64,000 nt of DNA from Aliikangiella marina (GTDB lineage: Bacteria; Pseudomonadota; Gammaproteobacteria; Enterobacterales; Kangiellaceae), in NCBI RefSeq assembly GCF_007004765.1, contig NZ_VIKR01000001.1:1426001-1490000 (forward strand), written 5' to 3'. This document shows positions 45,632-54,741 of this stretch, one piece after another. How positions within the stretch are numbered: the stretch's first letter is position 1; each line of letters opens with the position of its first letter. The notes under the pieces are model-generated. The model ran no database searches. It was not told where the DNA came from and worked only from the letters and a program-made list of their open reading frames with translations. The position numbers were made by a program, and so were the translations under genes.

Positions 45632-46546
45632 ATGAAACAGACTTTAAGCTATTTTATCGTTCGACCTAAATACTGGTTTGGGTTAATTGGGTTTGCTATT
45701 TCTTGGTTAATCGCAAGACTTCCCAGAGCGATGCAAAGAGGCATAGCTCGCGCGCTTGGGTTTGTTATGCTAAAAGTATCTGGTCGACATAAAAAAATCG
45801 TTGATAGAAATTTAACACTTTGTTTTCCAGAGAAAACCGCCGAAGAACGCGAAACAATCATCAAAGAAAACGCTTATCTAACAGGTTATGGCGTTGTCGA
45901 AACCTCAGCGTGCTGGTTCTCTGACCTTTCCAGTTATTTAAAAGATACCAAGGTCCATGGGATTGACAACTTACACGCTGCTTTGGATAAAGGAAAAGGC
46001 GTAATTTTACTGAGTTTTCACACCACTGGACTCGAAATTGGTGCCCAGCTCCTCAGCCATCAAGAGCGAATCTCCGGCATGTACAAACCGGATAAAAATC
46101 CACTCATCGAATATATGATGACCAAGGGACGTTTGCGTCATGTGAATCAATTAGTTCAGCAACAAGATGTTCGGTCTATGCTTAAGGTATTAAAGAATAA
46201 TGGCATCGTGTGGTATGCCGCAGACCAAGATTATGGCCCTAAGCGTTCTGCCGTTTTTGCACCGTTTTTTGGAATTCCAGCAGCCTGTATTACAGCAACA
46301 ACCAAGTTTGCCAAAATGACCGGGGCTGCGGTAATACCCTTTACCCAAACACGAACGAATAAAGCACGAAATTATGAGCTTACCGTATATCCTGCACTGA
46401 AAAACTTTCCAGGGGAAAGCGAACTCGCTGATGCTACCCGGATTAATCAAATTTTAGAAGATATATTGCGCGCAAACCCAGCTGATTATTTTTGGGTTCA
46501 CAAACGCTTTAAGACGCGACCCAACAATGAAGAAAGCCTCTATTAA
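45632..46546 (+). CDS. LpxL/HtrB-like lauroyl acyltransferase, copy 2
   Basis: A 304-residue paralogue of the gene at 43341. His-x4-Glu is HTTGLEIG, and FPEKTAEERETI, WYAADQDYGPKRSAVFAPFF and the closing DYFWVHKRFKTRP are the family blocks. It starts five bases after the serine hydrolase stop codon, so the two are cotranscribed. One of the two copies may act as LpxL and the other as LpxM, but sequence alone does not say which. Confidence 0.88.
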   Translation: MKQTLSYFIVRPKYWFGLIGFAISWLIARLPRAMQRGIARALGFVMLKVSGRHKKIVDRNLTLCFPEKTAEERETIIKENAYLTGYGVVETSACWFSDLSSYLKDTKVHGIDNLHAALDKGKGVILLSFHTTGLEIGAQLLSHQERISGMYKPDKNPLIEYMMTKGRLRHVNQLVQQQDVRSMLKVLKNNGIVWYAADQDYGPKRSAVFAPFFGIPAACITATTKFAKMTGAAVIPFTQTRTNKARNYELTVYPALKNFPGESELADATRINQILEDILRANPADYFWVHKRFKTRPNNEESLY

Positions 46547-46671
46547 ACAATTTCGCTTAAAAACAATCTGACCAGCATTGCTTTTCACTTTCACAAAATC
46601 ACAATGGTTTGTGTTAAGACTTAAACCTGCTTGTTAACCTGTGTATTGACCATAAGTTTTAGACTATGTCT

Positions 46672-46727
46672 GGCATTTTGTTTTGCTCAGTTTGTTTTGC
46701 TCAGTTTGTTTCGGTCAGGTTGTTTCG
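46672..46727 (-). repeat. 14-bp tandem repeat across the yjbR-like stop codon
   Basis: Four in-phase 14-base units. 46714-46727 is coding. 46700-46713 (CTCAGTTTGTTTCG on the plus strand) contains the stop codon, and 46686-46699 and 46672-46685 are intergenic. Neighbouring units differ by one or a few bases. The last residues of the protein (NNLTETN) are encoded by the repeat. Confidence 0.82.
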
Positions 46728-47060
46728 AATTTTTTTAGGTAAGCTCGCGACGATTAGGTCATAAGAGTTGTCAATCATCCGCATTACTTCGCCATCGGGT
46801 ACATCGCCTTCCATTATGACTGTATTCCAGTGCACTTTATTCATATGATAGCCCGGTATGACGTTCTCAAATACATCTCTTAACGCTAGTGCTTCATCAG
46901 GATCACATTTTAAATTGATACTTAATGGATTATTGGCTTCGGCAATAATGCCGAACATTTTATTACCAACTTTATAAACCCTGACTTCAGGCCCGAAAGG
47001 ATAGCTGGCAGACGCACCCAGTTTATTTTGGAAGTAATCGCAAAGCTGACGGTGGTCCAT
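46701..47060 (-). CDS. MmcQ/YjbR family DNA-binding protein
   Basis: A 119-residue protein of the YjbR/CyaY-like fold. MDHRQLCDYFQNKLGASASYPFGPEVRVYKVGNKMF and PGYHMNKVHWNTVIMEGDVPD are the family's conserved blocks. YjbR binds double-stranded DNA in structural studies, but its cellular role is not known. The ATG is 31 bases from the end of astE, on the same strand, so both may share a transcript. Confidence 0.87.
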   Translation of the reverse strand: MDHRQLCDYFQNKLGASASYPFGPEVRVYKVGNKMFGIIAEANNPLSINLKCDPDEALALRDVFENVIPGYHMNKVHWNTVIMEGDVPDGEVMRMIDNSYDLIVASLPKKIRNNLTETN

Positions 47061-47091
47061 ATAATGTTCTTAACCCAAAGCTATAGCGACA

Positions 47092-48108
47092 TTAATCGGG
47101 ATTGACTTCAGTGACCATAATAGCGACTCTTTGGCCTACGGGAACATTGATATTGGGAAAAACCACCGACTCTCGCTCAAACGCAACCCGATAATTATAG
47201 TCGAAGTCTTCCGCAATTAAATACCCTTGCGGGTAAGCAGTAAAATTCTCGACATCATCAGGAACGTAGAACTTAAACTCGTCACTATTTTTCATAATCT
47301 CGGCAACAACTTTATATTCAATCAGGCTATCTGCATTGTGTTCTACAATCGAAGAACTTTGAACGAGATCGTCGAGCGTTTGAATTGCCGCTGAGAAATC
47401 CTCTGGGTTATTTTCGCCAAAAGGCTTTACCTTCCCAAGCTCTAATGTGTAAGCCTCAGCGTTAAATTTCTGTACTGAAAACGCAGAAAAAGTTGTCGAC
47501 GGTTTGTTGTGTTGTAAAACGGCTTCGATACCTAACGCCAACAGTAACCTTTTGGATTGTGGAGAAATTGCAGATTGATGATAGGGTCTAATCGCAAAAG
47601 TTTTGTGGAAAGATGGCTTTATCGCGGTATGTAAGTCAAGATGAATTTTCGTCAGTTGGCTGTTTTCTTCAAAAAATCTTGAAACTAATTCTTCAAGCTT
47701 TTTCGCCCGTTCAATCTCATATTTAGAATCTTCGTTTAATTCATAATTAGCATATGCACCGGCGAATAAACGATTCATATTTAATGATACAAAGCGTTGT
47801 GAAGTTTGCATTGATTCCGGATTACCAAGAATATATAAAAGCTCACAATGAGGTTCGATTGCACCAGTAACGATTCGACTAATTTGATTCGAAATAATTT
47901 CAATCGGCGCCGTCTCATTACCATGAACGCCACATGAGAGCACTAATGCGGTCCCTTTCGCTTTAGCGGGTCGAACTTGCAACACACCACTATCAAGCAT
48001 GCGCAGCGCTACTTGGTTTGGTAGCTCAACCCAGTTTTCAAATTCTGGATTGTGCGGCTTTTTCGAAAGCTCGATAAATCCACTGTTGACTTCAAGAAAA
48101 CTTAACAC
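47092..48108 (-). CDS. astE: Succinylglutamate desuccinylase
   Basis: AstE releases succinate from N-succinylglutamate, the last step of the ammonia-producing arginine succinyltransferase pathway. The 338-residue zinc enzyme has the HxxE motif in CGVHGNETAPIEI (about 62-74) and the third ligand in KIHLDLHTAIKPS. The pathway's other genes astA, astB, astC and astD are not in this window. The family also includes aspartoacylases, but the overall pattern (GNPESM, RFVSLNMNRLF) favours AstE. Confidence 0.9.
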   Translation of the reverse strand: MLSFLEVNSGFIELSKKPHNPEFENWVELPNQVALRMLDSGVLQVRPAKAKGTALVLSCGVHGNETAPIEIISNQISRIVTGAIEPHCELLYILGNPESMQTSQRFVSLNMNRLFAGAYANYELNEDSKYEIERAKKLEELVSRFFEENSQLTKIHLDLHTAIKPSFHKTFAIRPYHQSAISPQSKRLLLALGIEAVLQHNKPSTTFSAFSVQKFNAEAYTLELGKVKPFGENNPEDFSAAIQTLDDLVQSSSIVEHNADSLIEYKVVAEIMKNSDEFKFYVPDDVENFTAYPQGYLIAEDFDYNYRVAFERESVVFPNINVPVGQRVAIMVTEVNPD

Positions 48109-48243
48109 TACATCACCTATTGCTAAATCAGCCTAATGTTCAAAACATTTACCCTTCAATTATCGAGGGCGACTGATTAAAATTTGATTACACTCGCTTG
48201 ATCATTTTATGACTATCTTTCATCGAACGATGCGAGTGATGAA

Positions 48244-49056
48244 TTACTTAATATCAACTAACAACGCTGGATCCAAACGAGTCTGAAACCAATTGAGTCG
48301 CCAATCTAAATGGGGGCCAGTTGCCCGTCCTGTTGCACCGATAGTTGCCACTCTCTGGCCTTGTTTAACGGTCTCGCCCACCTTAACATCAATCGAATTT
48401 AAATGGATATAAGTAGAACTTATACCTCGCCCGTGATCGATTATCAGGGTTCCACCAGAAAAAAACATGTCTTTGTGCGCTAACGTCACGACGCCGCTAG
48501 CGGCAGCAACAACCGGCGTACCTGTCGCATTCGCAACGTCTAAACCATAATGCGGCCTTCTTGGTTCGCCATTTAGAATTCTTTGACTGCCGTAGACGCC
48601 GGAGATACGCCCTTCTGCCGGCATTACAAACGGCTCTCTAAAATGATTGAGTTTAGAAACTAGGTTTCTTGCGGCTCTAACTTGTTTTGATTCCTCAGCA
48701 ATGCGTTTAAGGACTGCAGGCGCTCTTGGTGTCACTTTACTCGGCGGGAGACCATCAACTCGTTCGATTTTCCACTCACGTTGGGCAATCGCGATTGGAA
48801 ACTTTTCGATTTGTTGCTCAGAAGTAACGGTGAGCTCTATTTTAGAAGGAGCCTCTCTGCCTACACCAAATACAAAATAACCTTGCTCATCGACTTCAAT
48901 TGGCGTGGCGCCGAGTGACAGATCACCTTCACCTATGAGCTTACCAATTATCATGCTACCTTGTTGCGGATTAGGAGTAACAATTTCAATGCTTTGCGCC
49001 CAAGCCTTAGTTGTTAACAGGCTGATGGCCAAGGCCAGTATTACTCTTTGTAGCAT
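48244..49056 (-). CDS. M23 family metallopeptidase, secreted
   Basis: A 270-residue protein with a signal peptide (MLQRVILALAISLLTTKAWAQ). The C-terminal LytM domain has the zinc ligands in RRPHYGLDVANATGTPV and TGPHLDWRL, with SSTYIHLNS between. Such enzymes cleave peptidoglycan cross-links, or act as activators when the site is altered; here the ligands seem complete. I choose the ATG of MLQRV because it begins an ideal signal peptide and TGAGGT lies upstream; the frame extends 24 codons further without support. It precedes gltX. Confidence 0.88.
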   Translation of the reverse strand: MLQRVILALAISLLTTKAWAQSIEIVTPNPQQGSMIIGKLIGEGDLSLGATPIEVDEQGYFVFGVGREAPSKIELTVTSEQQIEKFPIAIAQREWKIERVDGLPPSKVTPRAPAVLKRIAEESKQVRAARNLVSKLNHFREPFVMPAEGRISGVYGSQRILNGEPRRPHYGLDVANATGTPVVAAASGVVTLAHKDMFFSGGTLIIDHGRGISSTYIHLNSIDVKVGETVKQGQRVATIGATGRATGPHLDWRLNWFQTRLDPALLVDIK

Positions 49057-49182
49057 AATTTTTGAGACCTCAATTAAGTGTTTGTGTTTAGCCAGATGAT
49101 TTAAGCCAATTTTGGGTTGTAAACGCATCGACCTTGTTGTGAAAATACAATAAGGCCAGCGGCTTGATCACATGCTTTTAGT

Positions 49183-50601
49183 TTATCCCTGTGCGACTCT
49201 TTCGGCAATAAAATTCAATGCCTGATCAATTCTTGCCAGAGTTCTTTCGCGACCTATCCACTCTAGGGTTATGTCCAGACTTGGTGACATTCCTGCGCCA
49301 GTCACTGCGACGCGAAGCGGCATACCAACTTTCCCCATACCGACTTCTAATTCTTCAGCAGTTTGATTAATCGCATCATGAATCGCTTCGGGTTTCCATT
49401 CATCAAGAGAAGAAAGCTTTTCCTTAACTCGCCGCAATGGCTCTTCAGCGACACCGCGCAAGTGCTTTTTAGCAGCCTTTTCTTCGAAACTATCAAAATC
49501 ACAGTAATACGGGCGAACAGCGTTCGCGAGTTCGGTCAAAGTTTGTGCTCTTTCAGCAAACTCCGGTATCAATCGTGAAATATCAGGGCCGTTAGTCAGA
49601 TCAATGCCTAGAGTATCAAGATGCCATTGTAAGTGAGGCAAAACCTCATCGACCGGTAATGATTTGATATATTGCTGATTCAACCAATTCAGTTTTTGGG
49701 TATTAAACGCCGATGCCGCTTTATTGATATTGTTCACATCAAACAGTTCAATCATTTCCGCCACGCTAAAGACTTCCTGGTCACCATGCGACCAGCCCAA
49801 TCTAACCAAATAATTAAGCACGGCTTGTGGTAAATAGCCATCATCACGATATTGCATTACACTCACTGCCCCATGACGTTTTGACAGTTTTTTACCATCA
49901 TCGCCTAGGATCATCGGCACATGCCCATATTCAGGAATGGACGCACCGAGGGCATCAAAAATATTAATTTGTCTCGGCGTATTATTAATATGATCATCGC
50001 CGCGAATAACTTGGGTAATGCCCATGTCCATGTCATCGACGACCACGGTAAAGTTATAAGTTGGAGAACCGTCGGTCCGGGCTATGATCAAGTCATCTAA
50101 TTCGCTATTGGCAATAGTAATCTCACCTTTGACGACATCCTTAAAGGTCACGGCACCCTCTTGAGGATTTTTAAAGCGAATGACATGATCTTGAGTCAAG
50201 TCGACATCGTCTTTAGCTAAATTTCTACAGCGACCATCGTATCGAGGCTTCTGTTTATTCGCCATCTGCTCTTCACGCATGGTATCAAGACGCTCTTTGC
50301 TGCAAAAACACGGATACGCCTTACCCTCATCAACTAACTGCGCAATAACCGCTTTATAGCGGTCAAAGCGTTTTGTTTGATAGAAAGGTCCTTCATCCCA
50401 GTCAAGCTCAAGCCATTTCATGCCATCAAGAATAGCCTCTACAGCTTCAGGCGTTGAGCGCTCGAGATCCGTATCTTCGATTCGCAGTACGAACTTTCCA
50501 TTATTAGCTTTGGCATGCAGCCAGGAATATAAAGCAGTTCTGGCGCCACCAACATGTAAATAACCTGTCGGAGATGGCGCAAAACGAGTTTTAACTGTCA
50601 T
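49183..50601 (-). CDS. gltX: Glutamate-tRNA ligase
   Basis: GltX charges tRNA-Glu. The 472-residue class I synthetase has the HIGH-equivalent in [16 protein letters not shown] (9-24) and the KMSKS-equivalent in [12 protein letters not shown] (about 237-248). It also has the cysteine-rich zinc region near 98-125 ([13 protein letters not shown], with GRC). Its length is normal. It is transcribed divergently from tRNA-Val. Confidence 0.97.
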   Translation of the reverse strand: MTVKTRFAPSPTGYLHVGGARTALYSWLHAKANNGKFVLRIEDTDLERSTPEAVEAILDGMKWLELDWDEGPFYQTKRFDRYKAVIAQLVDEGKAYPCFCSKERLDTMREEQMANKQKPRYDGRCRNLAKDDVDLTQDHVIRFKNPQEGAVTFKDVVKGEITIANSELDDLIIARTDGSPTYNFTVVVDDMDMGITQVIRGDDHINNTPRQINIFDALGASIPEYGHVPMILGDDGKKLSKRHGAVSVMQYRDDGYLPQAVLNYLVRLGWSHGDQEVFSVAEMIELFDVNNINKAASAFNTQKLNWLNQQYIKSLPVDEVLPHLQWHLDTLGIDLTNGPDISRLIPEFAERAQTLTELANAVRPYYCDFDSFEEKAAKKHLRGVAEEPLRRVKEKLSSLDEWKPEAIHDAINQTAEELEVGMGKVGMPLRVAVTGAGMSPSLDITLEWIGRERTLARIDQALNFIAERVAQG

Positions 50602-50683
50602 TGGGAATCACTTAAAAATAGGGGTTAGATTTGAGGCGTAAGTTTACCAAATTGCACACTTAAAAAAATAATTAATTTAATTG

Positions 50684-50712
50684 TTGACGTGTAATTCTTT
50701 TGTCACTAGAAT
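50684..50712 (+). promoter_or_regulatory. Promoter of tRNA-Val
   Basis: TTGACG (50684-50689) and TAGAAT (50707-50712) are separated by exactly 17 bases and followed by a GC-rich discriminator GCGCCCC, typical of stringently controlled stable RNA promoters. Each box has one mismatch from consensus. Confidence 0.85.
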
Positions 50713-50745
50713 GCGCCCCAGATTCGACGACGAGTCAACTGACAT

Positions 50746-50821
50746 GGGCGCTTAGCTCAGTTGGGAGAGCATCGCCCTTACAAGGCGAGGGTCGCTGGTT
50801 CGAGCCCAGCAGCGCCCACCA
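50746..50821 (+). tRNA. tRNA-Val (anticodon TAC)
   Basis: A 76-base tRNA starting GGGCGCTTAGCTCAGTTGGG and ending GCGCCCACCA with the CCA encoded. The anticodon loop CTTACAA gives anticodon TAC. It is a single copy with its own promoter. A T-run (50827-50833) right after it may end transcription. Confidence 0.98.
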
Positions 50822-51152
50822 TGTCACATTTTTTTCTCTCACATTAGCCGTTCTGGCACCGACCTCAATACTCTGATTAAACCGCTAAAATTAATACGTT
50901 TATTAATCGACGACAAACAATGCGTTAACTGTCTATGAGCATACAAATTGACTATCAGTTGTTGAGCAATTCAGTCACCAAACATGCAAAACTCAATGGC
51001 CAAAAATATTTTGTCTTATCTTGAGTCCCGCTCATATCAAATGCTTATAGAAAAAGGCTTGAAAGCCACAACAAAACACTTCTCCTAGTAACCTGGACAC
51101 AGTAAAATACCCTGCTCTTCAATAACTTGATTTATCAACTTGAAAACTAGCT
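50822..51152. other. Intergenic region after tRNA-Val
   Basis: Apart from the T-run just after the tRNA and presumably the promoter of the FAD oxidase gene, I see nothing that resembles a gene or a known RNA. Confidence 0.5.
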
Positions 51153-52535
51153 ATGAGTGACTTGATTCGACAACTTAAAGACATTATCGGCGATAATTAC
51201 GTCTTAACAGACAAATCTGATCTGGACAACTATGGCCAAGATTGGAGTCGACTCTATCAACCTGACCCGATAGTTGCGGTTCGACCTGGTTCAAACCAAG
51301 AAGTCGCAGAGATTGTTAAACTGTGTCAAGCAAACAAAGTATCAATCGTCCCATCAGGTGGGCGAACAGGACTTAGCGGCGGCGCGGTCGCGACAAATCA
51401 AGAATTGGTCTTGTCATTAGACCGACTAAATCAGATAGCCAATTTTAACCCAGTCGATCGCACAGTCGAGTGCGGGGCAGGCGTAATCACACAACAGCTG
51501 CAAGACTTTGCCAGTGAAAATGGTCTCTTCTACCCCGTTGATTTTGCCTCTGCAGGTTCAAGCCAGATCGGCGGTAACATCGCTACCAATGCCGGTGGAA
51601 TTAAGGTACTCAAATATGGGCTCACACGTGACTGGGTTGCAGGATTAACAGTCGTGACTAGCGAAGGAGAAATCCTTGAGCTTAATCATGCACTCGTAAA
51701 AAATGCGACCGGCTATGATTTACGCCACTTAATGATCGGCAGTGAAGGTACGCTAGGTATCATAACCCAGGCGACAATGCGTTTAGCTAACCCGCCGCAA
51801 GAACCCACTGTGATGCTACTCGCTGTTAGCGACCTACCCAGCGTGTCTCATTTGTTGGAGCATTTTCAGAGCAATATTGATTTAATGGCATTCGAATTCT
51901 TTTCGCAACAAGCGCTCGAAAAAGTCATGGCACACCGAGAATTAAAAACGCCATTTGCAGACAGCGCTGAATTTTATGTATTGGTTGAATTTGAATGTCC
52001 GGGTGAAGCCGAAATGGAAAAAGCGTTTGCGGCGTTTGAATCGGCTGCTGAAAATGGTTGGTTAGTAGACGGGATTATTAGTCAAAGCAATCAGCAAGCG
52101 GAGGAATTATGGCAATATCGTGAAGGAATTTCCGAATCAATTGCGCATTATCCGCCCTATAAAAATGACATCGCAGTAAAACCATCGCTTGTTGGTGAAT
52201 TCTTGCAACAAGTTGACTCGTTTGTAACGACAAACTACCCTGCTTTTGAAAACATCTGGTTTGGACACATCGGTGACGGCAACCTTCACCTGAATATTCT
52301 CAAGCCGGAAAACATGGACGTAGAAACATTTAAAGAGACTTGCGCCAAGGCAAACCCTGAAATTTTTTCGATTTTAAAAGGATTTAATGGAAGTATTTCA
52401 GCCGAGCACGGTGTCGGATTGCTGAAAAAAGATTATCTAAACTACTCGCGAAGCGATACTGAAATAGCCTTGATGAAGGCAGTTAAAAAAGTTTTTGATC
52501 CAAACAACATTTTAAACCCAGGTAAGCTTCTCTAA
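51153..52535 (+). CDS. FAD-binding oxidase of the GlcD/D-2-hydroxyacid dehydrogenase type
   Basis: A 460-residue flavoenzyme. The N-terminal FAD_binding_4 domain shows SIVPSGGRTGLSGGAVA, DFASAGSSQIGGNIATNAGG and NATGYDLRHLMIGSEGTLGI. The C-terminal FAD-oxidase domain ends FGHIGDGNLHLNI, SAEHGVGLLKKDYL and DPNNILNPGKLL. Family members oxidise D-lactate, glycolate or D-2-hydroxyglutarate, passing electrons to quinone or cytochrome c. The iron-sulfur partner subunits of the glycolate oxidase complex are absent here, which favours a D-2-hydroxyglutarate or D-lactate type enzyme. The stop overlaps the start of the ZIP-like gene by one base. Confidence 0.88.
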   Translation: MSDLIRQLKDIIGDNYVLTDKSDLDNYGQDWSRLYQPDPIVAVRPGSNQEVAEIVKLCQANKVSIVPSGGRTGLSGGAVATNQELVLSLDRLNQIANFNPVDRTVECGAGVITQQLQDFASENGLFYPVDFASAGSSQIGGNIATNAGGIKVLKYGLTRDWVAGLTVVTSEGEILELNHALVKNATGYDLRHLMIGSEGTLGIITQATMRLANPPQEPTVMLLAVSDLPSVSHLLEHFQSNIDLMAFEFFSQQALEKVMAHRELKTPFADSAEFYVLVEFECPGEAEMEKAFAAFESAAENGWLVDGIISQSNQQAEELWQYREGISESIAHYPPYKNDIAVKPSLVGEFLQQVDSFVTTNYPAFENIWFGHIGDGNLHLNILKPENMDVETFKETCAKANPEIFSILKGFNGSISAEHGVGLLKKDYLNYSRSDTEIALMKAVKKVFDPNNILNPGKLL

Positions 52536-53284
52536 TGCTGGCACTAATTGCGTGTATTTTCGCGCTCTTTGTCGGGCCGCTAGTTTATCAAACTTTCGGG
52601 CCACTGCGTCGTACTGACAAAATTGTATCGGGGATCGTCTTAGTAGTGGTTGTCGGTACGATCTTATTTGAGATCATCCCGCAGAGTTACCAAGCAATCA
52701 GTGTTTTTGCGGTGTTGTTGTGCTTAATTGGCTTTGTCGGTCCAACGGTTGTCGAAAAATCGTTTCGCAAAGCCGCTGATACTACTCACAAGTTGACCAT
52801 CTTATTAGGAATCATCGGTCTGCTTTTGCATGCCTTTATTGATGGGATGGCTATCCAAGCGTCAGAGACACCTGAGCTTAATAGTCTTGCGATCGCCATA
52901 ATTCTTCACCGACTTCCAATTGGTTTAACAATATGGTGGCTTTTAAAGCCATTACTTGGAGAGCGTTATGCGCTTGTTACCCTCATTTTAATGGGACTCA
53001 CCACTTTTCTCGGCTATCTATCGAGTCAAGCACTGGATATGATACATAACAGCATGGCGCTTGCTGCCACGCAGGCCTTTATCGCGGGTTCGCTGCTCCA
53101 TGTAGTCATTCATAAACCACATTCTGATGGCTGCATGCACACCTCTCCCGAACATGACCACCATCATCAACCAACCGGTAATGTTAATCAGTCGAAGCAA
53201 GGCGTAATCAAGAATCAATGGGAACTCATTGGTTTTGCACTAGGCGGATTGCTTTTCGCTATGATGTACTTTTATCATCATTGA
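52535..53284 (+). CDS. ZIP-like metal transporter with His-rich loop
   Basis: A 249-residue membrane protein with about seven hydrophobic segments. The metal-binding helices carry LLLHAFIDGMAIQ and IILHRLPIGLTIWW, the HAFIDG/HxxP pattern of the ZIP superfamily. A histidine-rich loop (HKPHSDGCMH and HDHHH near 190-210) is common in zinc and iron carriers. The short length is unusual and family placement is moderate. Coupled to the FAD oxidase gene. It ends just before a kinase/regulator pair, which could hint at metal or redox signalling. Confidence 0.75.
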   Translation: MLALIACIFALFVGPLVYQTFGPLRRTDKIVSGIVLVVVVGTILFEIIPQSYQAISVFAVLLCLIGFVGPTVVEKSFRKAADTTHKLTILLGIIGLLLHAFIDGMAIQASETPELNSLAIAIILHRLPIGLTIWWLLKPLLGERYALVTLILMGLTTFLGYLSSQALDMIHNSMALAATQAFIAGSLLHVVIHKPHSDGCMHTSPEHDHHHQPTGNVNQSKQGVIKNQWELIGFALGGLLFAMMYFYHH

Positions 53285-53391
53285 TATTTCGCTCTCGATC
53301 GATTTCGACCGCTAACCTCTTAGCCTTCGCGGATTGCTGATTAAGCACGCTTGCCATATCATTAGCAATAACATTTTTACTTCAATAATAT

Positions 53392-53407
53392 TGGCATGAT
53401 GTCTGCT
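53392..53407 (+). promoter_or_regulatory. Possible sigma-54 promoter of the sensor kinase gene
   Basis: TGGCAT-N5-CTGCT matches the sigma-54 consensus TGGCAC-N5-TTGCW except for one base in each element, at exactly the right spacing and about 30 bases before the kinase start codon. Confidence 0.5.
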
Positions 53408-53426
53408 TATTTGAAGCTTTACCCTA

Positions 53427-54737
53427 ATGGATTATGCAATGTCGTTTCGTCAACTTAGTTTAATTTTTATTACCGCATTGTTATCAAGCATTATGCTCCT
53501 TCAATGGTGGTCAATAACCTCGTTTAGCCAAGATATTTCTAAGAAGGTTGGTGAGTCAGCCTTTGAAGTCAGTCGAACGACCGCTAAAACTTTAATCTTT
53601 GAACAGCCTAAGGTTGAAGTCGTTTCATATTCCATCGGCAACCAAGTCGTTGAACTCGATACAGCGGTGATGCGTCAGGCGGTATCAAGCATCAAACAAG
53701 ATGTTTTCATTCAGCTCATTGATGAACAAAAGGATGATCATTTAATACTCACCGCTGATCAGCAGCAATGGCAAATACCTATACCTAGAACGGGTATAGA
53801 CGAATCATTAGAGAAGTTTTCACAAAAGGTGTTGTATTCGACGCTAAGTTTTTTAGTCCTCGGCATAGTTTTATCTTTTTTCTTCACATCAAAACTGGCG
53901 ATGCCACTAAAATCACTGCAAGTCGCAGCTCACCAAATCGGCGAAGGTGAATTTGGTACTCAAATAAAAGATGAATCCCGTTGGAACAGTAAAGAAATCA
54001 CCCTGACACTCAATTCCTTTAATCAAATGTCGAAAAAGATCGTAGAACTTCAACAACAAAACGAGACGTTAAAAAACAGAGAACACTTGTATGAAATAAC
54101 CGAAATTTCAAAAGGACTTGCGCACACCATTCGCAATCCATTAAACACACTCAACCTCGCGATAGACGAACTCTCTGAATCGCAGCAAGAAGACAAAAAA
54201 CATGAGTTCACCGTAATCGCTAAAAACCAAATTAAACGCATCGATGGTTGGGTTAAATCACTGATGGATTTGATGACAAGCAAAGACGAGCTGCTTACCC
54301 AGGTTTGTCCTTTAAACATCGTTCAGTCTGTTGTTGATGACTTCAAACTGGCTGACACTAAAGGACTAACATTTGAAATCATCGATAACAACACGCAAGG
54401 GCAGATTAAAGGCGTAGAGAGTGAATTAAAAGGATTAATTCATAGCCTCATTGCTAACGCGGTTGAAGCTTCTCCTAACAAAGAAACAATTCAACTAACT
54501 TTAAGTCAGTCGAATGATAGCTATGAACTTCAAGTAAGAGATCATGGCAGTGGATTTTCTGAAAAAATTCTTAGTAACCTTTTCACACCACACAACACCA
54601 ATAAAACATACGGTGCGGGCATGGGCTTATATTTGGCACATAGAATTAGTAAATATAAATATCAAGGCGACCTCACCGTAGCGAATCAAAAACCACAAGG
54701 AAGCTTAGTAACATTAACTTTCCAGGATAGAGGATAA
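53427..54737 (+). CDS. Membrane sensor histidine kinase
   Basis: A 436-residue kinase with two membrane helices (about 9-30 and 135-155) flanking a 100-residue periplasmic domain, then HAMP-like sequence, a coiled coil, and HisKA with the phospho-accepting H233 in GLAHTIRNPLN. The HATPase domain has the N-box IANAVEAS, G1-box DHGSGFS and G2-box GAGMGLYLAHRI. The periplasmic part is unlike named sensors that I recognise. An ATG four codons later (53439) is an equally good start and would suit the sigma-54-like promoter better. The regulator gene follows four bases after the stop. Confidence 0.88.
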   Translation: MDYAMSFRQLSLIFITALLSSIMLLQWWSITSFSQDISKKVGESAFEVSRTTAKTLIFEQPKVEVVSYSIGNQVVELDTAVMRQAVSSIKQDVFIQLIDEQKDDHLILTADQQQWQIPIPRTGIDESLEKFSQKVLYSTLSFLVLGIVLSFFFTSKLAMPLKSLQVAAHQIGEGEFGTQIKDESRWNSKEITLTLNSFNQMSKKIVELQQQNETLKNREHLYEITEISKGLAHTIRNPLNTLNLAIDELSESQQEDKKHEFTVIAKNQIKRIDGWVKSLMDLMTSKDELLTQVCPLNIVQSVVDDFKLADTKGLTFEIIDNNTQGQIKGVESELKGLIHSLIANAVEASPNKETIQLTLSQSNDSYELQVRDHGSGFSEKILSNLFTPHNTNKTYGAGMGLYLAHRISKYKYQGDLTVANQKPQGSLVTLTFQDRG

Positions 54738-54741
54738 ACAC

